DNA of 64,000 nucleotides from Pampus argenteus (lineage: Eukaryota > Chordata > Actinopteri > Scombriformes > Stromateidae). Made by a program: the position numbers and the translations under genes. Each line of letters opens with the position of its first letter. Within the stretch, counting starts at the first letter, position 1. This document shows positions 51,618-64,000 of this stretch, in pieces. The stretch is from NCBI GenBank assembly GCA_036937835.1, contig CM072862.1:14148501-14212500 (forward strand), in the 5' to 3' direction. The notes below the pieces were generated by a model. The model searched no databases and was not told where the DNA came from. It saw only the letters and a program-made list of their open reading frames with translations.

Positions 51618-53293
51618 CAGTTTTTGTTTTATTTATTTATTTTTCATGCTCATACATCAAAGGGGTTGATGGAACTATGTGCTTGTTAATTGACTCTGAG
51701 GTTAAAGTGTATGCATTTGAAGAACCAAATAAATAAATATGATTTGGCCCATCAGTCTCAATATTGTCATATCCACAGAATCCTCCGTCGCCTTAGCTTT
51801 GTCTTTCTTTCTCGCCATCTTTATTTCCTGCCTGGTAATAAGCACCTGAATACATAAAATATGTTGCTCAAGTTCTTCCTGTTTATATTAATGTTTTATT
51901 TAGTGTTTTGTATTATCATAATCAAAGTTCCAATAAAAATAACAAAGTAGAATAAAATATACATATCAAGTGACAGCCTAGTTCCGTAACCTGTCCCGCG
52001 CAGAATCTTGATGTTATGTTAACAAACAAATTAGCATTTAAATGACTCCTGCATTTTATCCTTCAAGGTTATGTTGTTATGGATATTAAATTAGAGTGTG
52101 TGGATTTGCTTGTGTGTGCGTTTGTGTGAGTCTGAGTGTGTCCTTGTGTGTCTGTATGTGTGTGTATGCCTGTGTGTGGTCCGTAAGCTGCCAACCGACA
52201 AGTCCCCCAGAGAGGTGTTAGAGCAGGTTTGTTTAGGGTTGGTTTGGGATAGAGTGGGGTGGAAATGTGTACGTTCCAGTGGGTGTGGGTTTCAGTCTGC
52301 ACATGCTTTAGGGGAAACAGTCCAGACATTTTTTAACTGTATGAGGTTATAATTTATCCTGATGGACTACAACATTATAGATGAAAAGTTCCTCTGAGCT
52401 AATGTGCCTAGGACTTTAGCTTTTCTCATAGACAAAGTCTGGGGGAAAAAAAACTAGACACATACACAGGTACAATGGTTTGACCATGTGCTTGCCTGCT
52501 ATGATTGTTATCATTTTGGCTCAGCTCCTACAGCAGCAGTAACAGCGATTACAGTCCATGGACTGTTATTGTAGAGGTACTACACAGTGACTGTTTAAAC
52601 AGCAAACAGTGCCTAGACACACACTGCTACTCTGACCAGAGGGCTCAAGTGCCAGTTTATAAAGTAAATTCCAAAATAGAGTCTTTAAACTCAATCTTTT
52701 CTGCCATAACCATTGGGGTTAAAGTCAAGACTTCATCCGAACTTGATGTTACATTTGTTCAGGATGCCTTAGTTGCTTTTAAAGCATAGCATAGCTCCCT
52801 GTCAGACGAAATAAAAGTTCTTGTTCCAGTGCAACACTCATTGTCTGTCCTGGAGCAGTGACAATAGGCTACAAGCAATTGAACCGGCTATGAGTTGATC
52901 TGTCCACGTAAGCTGCATTTCTACAGGAAGACAATGTACAATGTGTTAGTGAGCAGAAACACAAGGTCCCGCTCACCCTGCACACATTTGAATCTGCAGA
53001 TGATAATGTGGTGAGTCTACACTTAATCTCTAAGGCAAACTAATCTCCCCTTTAATATAGTTGATTCACAGACCTGCTCAAAAACATGTTGTTTTTAATC
53101 TACCCCTCGCCGGCTCAGCAGCCATAATAAAATGTGAATTAACTTGTAAGCTGGGTGATATGTGGAGTTTTTTTTTCCTGATTCTTACAGCAGAGCGTCT
53201 CCTTCAGTCTGCAACAGTAAATATGTATGCTAATACAGTAGCTCATAAAGTCTTTAAAACACCTCCCACAGTGAGATATTACAGACAGAAAAG

Positions 53294-53301
<8 letters not shown>

Positions 53302-53337
<36 letters not shown>
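53302..53337. repeat. (AC)18 microsatellite
   Basis: An uninterrupted 36-base AC run. On the minus strand it is a TG tract lying about 55-90 bases beyond the AATAAA of the candidate terminal exon, where a GU-rich downstream element is expected. Confidence 0.97.
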
Positions 53338-53338
<1 letters not shown>

Positions 53339-53374
53339 GCTGCTCATGTCACACTCAGTGATGACTTGGCCACA

Positions 53375-53931
53375 GGCACTTTCTGAAAACTTTATTTACA
53401 AAATATTATACAGATGTCACATCATCATGACATACTAGTCTCCAAAATTCAAATAAACAAAATGGTATATGCAGCGACACACTACCACCAAAATCAAAAC
53501 TATCAAATAAAAGAGAGTATAACACCACTCATCTCATCACAACACACAAATAAACAAATCAATGTCATCGAAATAGCACCCAGAATCATCTACCCAGTAT
53601 CAAGTAAATTAAATGTACTATAAGTGATTAAAAAAAAGAATTCAGTGAATGTGAAACCTTTATCACAAACATGAAACTTGACAGCAGTATAAAAGGTGTC
53701 CTCTGAAAGTCTGGTGATAAAATAAAATGACACGTATGTTTGCGGGTAATTCAAGTCTGTGCACTTCACAGTATACAGCTTCCTCTCCTTGATGACCATG
53801 TCCAGTTTCACTCGTAACAACGCTACATTTATGTTTTCTGTTTGCAGGTTGGTGAACTGGGATAAGATCGTAACATGGACAACTGCATCCATCATCAACA
53901 CGACATTGAAATGGATACACAAGAGGAAACG
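53375..53931 (-). other. Candidate 3'-terminal coding exon, unidentified
   Basis: Reading leftward, a long pyrimidine-rich tract ending TTTTCTACCAG meets an exon that starts at 53931. One frame stays open from there to a TAG at 53592-53590, about 113 residues. Its codons look coding: GC at third positions is about two thirds over the first 50 codons, although the region is AT-rich. It includes the stretches VKLDMVIKERKLYTVKCTDL and YPQTYVSFYFITRLSEDTFY. After the stop, an AATAAA signal at 53396-53391 is followed by a GU-rich (TG)n tract, the layout of a polyadenylation site. Alternatively the frame extends upstream to an ATG at 54006, giving 138 codons with a hydrophobic, signal-peptide-like start, but those residues come from the pyrimidine tract. 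I do not recognise the protein. The last ~16 residues look random. A retrocopy or a chance frame remains possible. Confidence 0.4.
53391..53396 (-). terminator. AATAAA polyadenylation signal
   Basis: A canonical hexamer on the minus strand, about 200 bases past the stop of the candidate terminal exon. It is followed by a GU-rich tract. AATAAA is common by chance in AT-rich DNA, so the call depends on the exon. Confidence 0.35.
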
Positions 53932-53998
53932 CTGGTAGAAAACAGCACAGACAAAAGGAAAAAGAAAAAGCAGAGACAATGTATTCAAAGCACCTACA

Positions 53999-54332
53999 TT
54001 ATTCAATAGGGGTGTGACGAGACACTCAGTTCACGAGACGAGACACGAGATTGGGTTCACGAGATCGAGACAAGATTTTAAGAAAACTAAATTACAAATA
54101 TGAATGCATGGACAACAGACTTTTATTTTAACTTTGTTTTTTTGTTTTCCGACGTCATTCGGCTGCTTGTTGGATCACAATTTAAAAGTGGCGGGGGGCG
54201 TCGCAAATAGTTATGCATGTGTTTTTTCCGGCTGCTTGTTGGACAACAAATCTCGCAAGACCGATTTCCAACCCGACGAGAAATCTCGCAAATTTTCATC
54301 TCGTGAGATCTCGTCACACCCCTATTATTTAA
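53999..54332. mobile_element. hAT MITE, copy 1 (318 bp)
   Basis: The element proper is 54007-54324. It begins TAGGGGTGTGACGAGA and ends TCTCGTCACACCCCTA, perfect 16-bp inverted repeats. The flanks TTATTCAA (53999-54006) and TTATTTAA (54325-54332) are an 8-bp target duplication with one mismatch. The interior has no transposase. It includes CGAGAC-type subterminal repeats, a duplicated GCTGCTTGTTGGA, and two TCTCGNNAGA-like sites whose central CpG has decayed (TCTCGCAAGA at 54251-54260 and TCTCGTGAGA at 54299-54308). It is about 97% identical to the copy at 58986-59299 and in the same orientation. Confidence 0.93.

Positions 54333-57050
<2,718 letters not shown>

Positions 57051-57117
<67 letters not shown>
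57051..57117. repeat. (AC)33 microsatellite
   Basis: An uninterrupted 67-base AC run. Confidence 0.98.
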
Positions 57118-57118
<1 letters not shown>

Positions 57119-58007
57119 GAAACATTCACCTTCTGTGGGCACTGCATGAAGGTGGACACAGAGCAGGAAAAGTTGTGGGATGAGAGGTTAACACCAGAAA
57201 TTACATTAAACCTCTTGAGAGCTCACCAAAGCTATGTTCCTTTCATAGGATGGAAACAGCTTCCACAGCAGATTACGTGATATGTGCACACAGGTGCAGA
57301 CACGTGGCTGTCTCTCAGTGATACTCGCATACTTTGCACACAAGTTCCTGTCTAACAATACAGCCATAATTCTTTTGTTTCATCGAGCGAGCTTGTGAGC
57401 GGAGTGGATCTAAATCAAGCTAAAAGCTGCATACGAGTCTGAGAGGTTTCCTGGGTTATCTGACAAAGACAGAGGACATAATGAGAGACAGATCGGTTTC
57501 ACCTCCATCTACTTTACTTCCTCCTCCTCTTGCTAAGTCTTCCCATCTCTTTGCTCTGTTATTCTGAGATACAGGACCAATACCCAGGCCTATCTTAGTG
57601 CACAACCAGATCGTGCCAGACCAATCGTCCCTCTAGAAATAGAGGAGGGCCGGAAAAAGACTCCCATTTGCTGACGTCACCTTAGAGCAGGGGACACAGG
57701 GGAGAGGTAGCGAGTAGATTACCAGTCTCTAAAAATACATTTGAAGTATGACTTCTGTTCTGCAAACTCCCATATTATATCTCTGTCTCTGTATGTTTTT
57801 TTGACTGCTTTTTTCTATGCACCCCAGCTCTCATAGCGTAGTACATACGGTACAGTATGCTGTAAAATGTGTGTTGACTTTATGATGAATTGTTGACCAT
57901 GATCCTTATTTAATATTATACTAACATACTAACTAACATATTTTATATAGGTGTGGCCTGCTTATTGTTTTAAGCTTCAGCCTCTTGCTCTGTTTTACTG
58001 GTCTCAG
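57118..58007. other. Non-coding stretch
   Basis: No gene, repeat family or strong motif is recognised. It ends in the pyrimidine-rich tract that precedes the candidate exon at 58008. Confidence 0.45.
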
Positions 58008-58138
58008 AGGACAGTGGGCATCGAGTACTAATTGGCTCCAGAGCGAACACGGACTCCACCAACGACTGTCCGCCTTCATCTTTACAGGACCGTAATGAGT
58101 GTTTTGCAAACAACACAGAGGAGCTGATAAGAGGCCAG
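58008..58138 (+). other. Weak candidate exon, unidentified
   Basis: The acceptor context is good (CTCTTGCTCTGTTTTACTGG, then TCTCAG). From GAC at 58010 one frame is open for 43 codons, including STNDCPPSSLQDRNECF and TEELIRGQ, and ends at CAG|GTGGGT, an acceptable donor. If the exon begins after the second AG it is exactly 129 nt and phase 0 at both ends. I do not recognise the peptide. A 43-codon open frame is not rare by chance, and the following sequence looks like conserved non-coding DNA. Confidence 0.22.
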
Positions 58139-58470
58139 GTGGGTAATTGATGTGGTTACTAAGTGGCTAATTTGCATTCTTTAAGAATATCAAACTAAGC
58201 AGAGGGAGCGATAGGGGTAAATTGGACAGTGTTGGGGGGAATTACAGTCATAAATGGCAACATGAACTCAAAATGTGCCCAGAATTCTAAGAGAAGCACA
58301 TTAATGAAGCTCTTAAGGGCTTGAATACAGTTGGGTGTAGGGGGGGGGAGAAACATGGCAAAAATGTTTTACCACAACTTGTTTTTCTAGTTACAGATAC
58401 TGAATATCACAATGCAAATCATGACAATATTTCTAATAAGTTAAAAGCCTTCCTTCAGCTTGAGCATTTA
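58139..58470. promoter_or_regulatory. Possible conserved non-coding segment
   Basis: Complex AT-rich sequence with TTAAT and TAATTG cores and no simple repeats except a G-run near 58341-58348. It resembles enhancer-type conserved DNA, but this is an impression only. Confidence 0.15.
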
Positions 58471-58729
58471 CTAATATCCAGGGCTGCCCCGAGATAGATG
58501 TTCAGAATCAGTCGACGGCTCACTTTGTGCGTGCGCTCATAAAATTATGTTATGTATAAGATTCTTTCTAAGCCCTGGAAACCAAACCATGTTCTGAAGC
58601 CCCAAAATATATATATTTAAATAATTAAATTAATTTCATAAATATGTGAGGACTAGTCTAATACGTCTTGGACTAACAACTACTATCTTACTAGGAACAT
58701 TTCTGGTCAGGGGCAGCCCTACTAATATT
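58471..58729. mobile_element. hAT MITE with CAGGGCTGCCCC ends (243 bp)
   Basis: The element proper is 58479-58721. The left end CAGGGCTGCCCC and the right end GGGGCAGCCCTA are inverted repeats differing only at the outermost base. Flanks CTAATATC (58471-58478) and CTAATATT (58722-58729) form an 8-bp target duplication with one mismatch. There is no coding capacity. It is a different family from the two MITEs at 54.0 and 59.0 kb. Confidence 0.85.
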
Positions 58730-58977
58730 AGACTCAGGAATTGAAATATGACTAAGAATTGTATAGAACAGACAGAAAATAAGCAGAAATCATACAAAAA
58801 TGAGAATAGGACAAGGGTCATAGGGTCTCTACTCTAATAAAGACATAAAACACCCCAAAAAAAAAAGAAGAAAAAAGAGAGAGTATATCCTACCGATTGT
58901 CTCATTTGTTAGATTTTATTACTTATGATTTCAACTATGAACTGGAGTTCTTTGTCATATATAACAAAATGGCAAGG

Positions 58978-59307
58978 TATTTAACTAGGGGTGTGACGAG
59001 ACACTCAGTTCACGAGACGAGACACGAGATTGGGTTCACGAGATCGAGACGAGATTTTAAGAAAACTAAATTACAAATATGAATGCCTGGACAACAGACT
59101 TTTATTTAACTTTGTTTTTTTGTTTTCCGACGTCATTCAGCTGCTTGTTGGATCACAATTTAAAAGTGGCGGGGGCGTCGCAAAAAGTTATGCATGTGTT
59201 TTCCGGCTGCTTGTTGGACAACAAATCTCGCGAGACCGATTTCCAACCCGACGAGAAATCTCGCAAATTTTCATCTCGCGAGATCTCGTCACACAACTAT
59301 ATTTAAC
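58978..59307. mobile_element. hAT MITE, copy 2 (314 bp)
   Basis: The element proper is 58986-59299, flanked by perfect 8-bp target duplications TATTTAAC (58978-58985 and 59300-59307). The left end TAGGGGTGTGACGAGA equals that of copy 1; the right end, TCTCGTCACACAACTA, differs at two positions. It carries two intact TCTCGCGAGA palindromes at 59226-59235 and 59274-59283. This ten-base word is the known binding motif of BANP, earlier assigned to Kaiso/ZBTB33. Because its target duplication differs from that of copy 1, the two are independent insertions and not a segmental duplication. Confidence 0.95.
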
Positions 59308-59409
59308 ACAGAAAACTTTAATGGATTCTTAAAAAACGTGAGACAAGTTTAGGATTCACAAAAGCTGGAGCAATCTGTGAGGACACGCGGCAGCTGTGCT
59401 ATCACACAG

Positions 59410-59502
59410 CAACCCGACTGTCTACTGGGCGGTAATGATGAGCTGTTCTACAGTGACAGTCAGAGAAGCATGGTAACTGGTTACATATGGGTTGGTTGTG
59501 AG
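59410..59502 (+). other. Weak candidate exon, unidentified
   Basis: 93 nt, exactly 31 codons and phase 0 at both ends, ending at GAG|GTAAGT, a near-perfect donor. The translation includes CLLGGNDELFYSDSQRSMVT. The acceptor (GCTATCACACAG) lacks a strong pyrimidine tract, which weakens the call. The protein is not recognised. Confidence 0.2.
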
Positions 59503-59509
59503 GTAAGTA

Positions 59510-62500
59510 GATATGATAAAAAGATCACTGAGACTTTCCTTGCACAATTGTTGTACATTGTATTTGTGCTAACTGGCCAAAAATACAGGATATCAGGTGC
59601 TGTGGGAGTATCCTATAAACCTAATTTACAGATGCTATTACTATTATCTCACACAGCTCAGTGTAAACTGTGAGCATGAACAACTCTCCCAGGAATCCTG
59701 AAGCCTCTTTCATGACAGGCAATAGGTAACCAAATTAATGGAGTCTACACAACACTGTGGGTGATTCAACAGGTATTTGGAAATGAGATTGAATAAGTGT
59801 AAGATCCTGAAAGTGTCTGAATTTTGTTTAGGGCAGTAATCAGCTCGTCTATCATTCTCTTTTGGGTGTGCATTGCTTCACCGAAGACAGCTGAACATTT
59901 TGTGCCATCCTTATTTATCTTAATCCCTCCTTCCCTGAGGAAAGGGGGGGTTATCTATGACCATTTGCAGCGCATATCACATTCTTAAGTATGCTGCTGA
60001 TGCCTAAACCTGTCCATCTCTCTCTAAATGTGCATTCTCCTAAACCTGCAACCTAGCACGGCTCTAAGCTACCCTGATAATTCTTACTGTCCTTCAGGAG
60101 CACATCTGCTTCTTTAATGCTCCACCATTTATAGAGGTCTTGTCACAGGCCAGAGCTGTACCCTGTACCTGCAGAACCATACAGACAAGAAGAACAGCAC
60201 TTGTATTGTTAAAGAAACTCATGATGTATACATCTTCTGTCGTAACTGTAAAAATCACACAATGATCAGAATCTGGCAAAGGTCAACCACGTCTGTGTTG
60301 AACTGCTGCTCAAGGTTGGCTATAGACAAAGGAATGGAAACATAGGTGTAAGACAGATAGCAGGAGAAGTAATAAAAAAGCGATAGTGAGGGAAAAAGAA
60401 GCAAAAGGAAAAAGAGGAGAGGAAGCAGTATGTTGCTGTCAATTCCCTTTCCAGTATAAAGAATCACTGAGGCCACCTGCACCAGATGCTAGCTAGGATC
60501 ATTAGGCATGTGGCTAAAGAAGAGGTGCTTACCCAAAGAGGAGAGCTGTGTACCAAGCCCACCTGCCCAGGGATAAGAATCTCCCTGGGACTCTTAAGCT
60601 GAAAGAAAGAGTGCTGAGCCTCTCTTAAACAGATGAAGCCAAATAAAAGCAAGGCTATTTATCAGTGTAGCAGCCACTCGACTTGTCACTCTTCACCCTG
60701 CCTCCTCTCCATTCAACCATTCATTCACAGCAGCGCTATCAGCCCACACAAAGCAAATCAGATGCATGAATCAGGACGTGCAGTATGGCTGAAGTAAGCC
60801 AAAAATTACTTCTCCAGCTGGCCGAGAGGACAAATTAATATATAGAGTTGGGCACCACTTGAGAGTTGCCATTTGACTTTCATTGTGACTTTCATTGCAC
60901 TTTGGATTATGTTGAACCACACAAACTTTAAAAGCTATGCCTGGCCGTTGCTGTGTGTAAAGGGCATTGTCGTTGTGGACAATATTTGTGTCATTGAAGG
61001 CCTGAACAAACACTTCAGAATAAAAAGCGACCACACCGTTATCCAATCACTACCGCTTCTTAGGAAAGTCCCTGGGTTTTAGTCAAGATCAAACGGACCA
61101 TCAAAAATCACAAATACAATCTAAAAACACGACAGCGTTTAGTAAACGGTAACCACTGGTATTTCCCCTGCCCTTCCATGTCCATCTCTATGCCCCCACC
61201 GGCCCCCACCCAGCCCCCGCCTTGCAATTGTGAGGTAATTTCTACGCTCCATTCGTCATGTGAGGAGCCAACAGCTAAATCCCTGTCAGAGCTGAAAGAG
61301 TGATTCCTGCTGCTACTATGTATCACTGACGCTGCTCCCTTGTGGCAAATTTCTCCAACATACACACACACACAAAATGGGAGACAGATTATTTTCACCA
61401 GACTTACCCTCTCCAGGGGGCAATCCGTCTGTGTTACAGTGGCGTTAGTCACAGGGATAAAGGTGCTGCGCTTTTCTGCAGTCTGCAGAGTTTCTCCCCT
61501 GTTCCAAAGTGGTTTTAAAACTCGAGTAATTATGCATGATATCTTAAAGTAAATGAATGATCGTGGTGTGTACTAGAAATTGCCTCCCTTCTATGCCATT
61601 ACCACTGTTTCATTCTGAAAAGAGAATACGGGGAAAAGTTAGAAAGTAGCATAATGGGACATTTTGAAACGGACAAAATTGTCTCATTATGATGTATTAT
61701 ACAGACTCCTCAGAGCTGCAGTCTCAGAGGTTTGGTCATTTTGGAGACACGTGTGTATTGTTTAATCAGCATTGTTATCATTACTACTATTCCTCCTCCA
61801 CTCCTCTACACTAAAGTGCTGAACCAGGTGAATCACACCGTGGAACTTCACAATACTCAAGTGCATTTGTCCATTGCACTAGTAGGCTGAATTCACACCA
61901 CTAACCACTACCTAACATTTAACGATCAGCTCAACTACAATAGTGCCTCTAAAAATAGATGTACCTTGCAATAACGGCTCTACTGTAGGTGTTTGTTTTT
62001 TGAGGCATCATATAATGAGCCCTAATCCTGGAAATTGATACATCTCCATGCTTTTGTACAGCTGTAATAAGAAACGACTTTGGTGGTAGGTAAACCATTG
62101 AGTGCGATAGCCATATCTAATGGGGCTATAAGGTAGGGTTGAATGGCTCTATCTGCTGGGGAGAGACAGCCCTCTTAGCAGCCCCTCAGGCCATCGCCTC
62201 AGGTTCATTTCTGAGGAAATTCTCAAGTGTTGGATAATTTACACTCATAAATGGCTTGTTTTGATCACTGAGCTATAGCATTATGTCTTTTTAGCAGTTA
62301 GCTGGTGGTTTGATAACCCAGACCATGAGCTTCGTTCATCCTTAAAATCATCCCTGCTTCTAAATCAGAAAAAAAATAGACAGTTATGTTGTAATTTATA
62401 TGATCTTGTCACTACTACAGTAGACAAAATAAGGGTAAGTGACAGCAAAACTCCCCACTGTAAAGCAATGTTGCATCCGCAGTGCACTTAAACCCCAAAC

Positions 62501-64000
62501 AGTATGGATAAACATAGGAAATGGCTCCTTTATTTCATTTTATTTTATTCCTTTATTCCTGTGAGCTGGTCTCTGAGGAGTGCTGGCATCGATTGCTGAT
62601 TTAATGAAAGCGCCTGTTCCTCTCCCCCATTCCTCACTCCTCCTCCAGGTCACTCTGCTTAAAATGCCTCCGTTAATCAGATTTCTGTTAAAAGCCGTAA
62701 ATAGAATCAGAGCTCTGCTGCCAAGAAACACACTCTCTTTTACTTGAGTCTTCACTCTGTCTCTCCCTTTTCTATGATTTTCCCAACTGGTGTAGTGTAT
62801 TTACTGGGCTTCCCTTCTAAAGGTACAAGTCAAGGAAGGAACAAGGAATAACTGAAATAAGATAACATACACCCACTCTTGTGTAATACAACACATTAAC
62901 AGTTGCAATGACACAACTGATATGTTTAAAAGCTGCCTTCGTGTTAGCACTTGATTGTCTCCCACTTTGTCACCATTTCTGGGATTTCTGAAGTGTCTGA
63001 TTAGAGGTTGAAAATTAAATGGTGCAAGCCTGGACAGTAGACATGGGGATCTTATGATTCACTTTGATTCTGATTCTCAGTGTCATGATTCAATTCAGAA
63101 TAGGCTCTTGATTCAAAACCAATTCTTGATTAAATTAATAGAAAGGCTCTTTAGGCTCTCACTCCAGTGCACTGTGTGCCAAACAGTTGACTCATGTCTT
63201 TTAGCCACTGAACTGCAGTATGAAACACAACTGGCAGTTAAAGTCATCTTGGTGAAACCCACTATCTGACTAACATAAAAAGTAGAGAAAAGTGTGTGGG
63301 AATATCAGCATTTTTATTTAATAAAGTTAACAGCATTCATTTGGAAGCATCTTACACTCAACTGTGTGTCTGTGTGCGTAATAGATTAAGGGGAAAGAAG
63401 AGTTTATCTCCAGCAGAGAGCAGCTTCTCTGCTGTAACACTAGTACCAGGGAAAGTCGAGTTCGATATGCTGACCGTAGTCTGATGGGGTACCAAGTTTT
63501 CAAAAAATATTTAATTTTGCATTATTTCATTATCTGAAAATCCCTTTGTCCACACTGTTCACACTGTCCTTGCCTTTTTTTCACCAACATAACACTATTG
63601 ACTTGCATTATTACAAAAATACATTTTTGTTATACATTTTGTTATTTGTGAATTAATTCAGAAAGGCAATTCTTATGTGATTTTTTTCACCCACACCTAC
63701 TGGACAGCTCCTGATCTTAAAAGGTAGTATTTGCTTGGACAGTTTTTCTTTTCTGAATTAAAGGCGAGTAAAATAATGTAATCCAAAGTCAATGAAGGAT
63801 ACAAGAACACTTGATTTAACGGCTATTTGTAGACAAGATACTCTTAGGGGGAGGATTTTTTTCAAGTTGTTATGCAGTGAAAGTTAATTTTTTAGGTCAG
63901 GGTCAATTTGTCATTTATAGTTTACATATGGTAATATGTAAACCAGTTTAAAAATAAAAAAGAACGGCAAGAATTGGAAAGTCTTTACCGCACAGTTTGT
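59510..64000. other. Non-coding stretch, no gene recognised
   Basis: About 4.5 kb of mostly unique sequence. A C-rich quadruplex motif lies at 61193-61218. A block at about 63050-63120 is rich in GATTC/GATTCA words, as in some decayed fish repeats, but has no clear ends. Open frames stay below 115 codons without recognisable domains. Confidence 0.45.
61193..61218 (-). other. G-quadruplex motif on the minus strand
   Basis: C-tracts of 5, 5, 3 and 5 bases in 26 bp give four minus-strand G-tracts with loops of 1-5 bases, meeting the G3+N1-7 rule. Confidence 0.75.

Larger units (their letters stand above)
47331..53301. other. Non-coding stretch with simple repeats and one weak MITE
   Basis: No gene is recognised. 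It contains the AC run at 48363, a short AC run near 49213, a diffuse TG-rich tract at 52095-52180, and the candidate MITE at 51405. Frames near 49.1-50.0 kb and 52.5-52.8 kb lack domains. Confidence 0.45.

Noticed and set aside
59030..59332. Open frames of 75-100 codons inside the MITE at 59 kb
   Set aside because: They are fortuitous frames of a non-coding MITE; the equivalent frame in the other copy differs by indels.
63040..63125. GATTC-rich block resembling decayed fish repeats
   Set aside because: No boundaries, no inverted repeats and no target duplication, so an element could not be defined.

Overview
The window looks like vertebrate, most likely ray-finned (teleost) fish, nuclear DNA from a long intron or an intergenic stretch. 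It is AT-rich. It has a dense population of long (CA)n/(TG)n microsatellites and homopolymer runs, no prokaryote-style gene packing, and no reading frame longer than about 140 codons. Its mobile elements are types common in fish: hAT elements with 8-bp target duplications, a Tc1/mariner copy of a fish/amphibian type, and a decayed LINE reverse-transcriptase relic. I could not place it at a named locus and recognised no known protein-coding gene.

Layout. From 1 to about 29.5 kb the sequence is mostly unique and non-coding. It carries microsatellites at 2.1, 2.4, 6.7, 12.2 and 12.6 kb (the last fused to a run of 34 G), a strong hairpin at 11.2 kb, a GC-rich candidate exon at 11.45-11.60 kb, an 18-bp perfect palindrome at 22.7 kb, and several stretches with homeodomain/POU-like sites that may be conserved regulatory DNA. 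A 762-bp hAT element with a perfect 8-bp target duplication lies at 29.5-30.3 kb; on the minus strand it keeps a frameshifted piece of a BED-finger transposase. A degraded Tc1-like element with a broken minus-strand transposase follows at 31.1-32.3 kb. From 32 to 46 kb the sequence is again mostly unique. A plus-strand LINE reverse-transcriptase relic is at 46.8-47.3 kb.

The last 13 kb is richest. It has a weak MITE at 51.4 kb, a candidate minus-strand 3'-terminal exon at 53.9-53.4 kb (pyrimidine-rich acceptor, coding-like codon use, AATAAA signal, GU-rich downstream tract), two same-orientation copies of a ~316-bp hAT MITE at 54.0 and 59.0 kb, a (CA)77 tract at 55.5 kb, a third hAT MITE with its target duplication at 58.5 kb, and two further weak exon candidates at 58.0 and 59.4 kb.

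The best-supported statements are the transposons with target-site duplications and the microsatellites. Exon calls are hypotheses from splice-like signals and open frames. Regulatory calls rest on motif content only and need cross-species alignment. I found no evidence for a novel multi-gene system. The most unusual item is a MITE family whose copies carry two TCTCGCGAGA palindromes, intact in one copy and decayed at the central CpG in the other.
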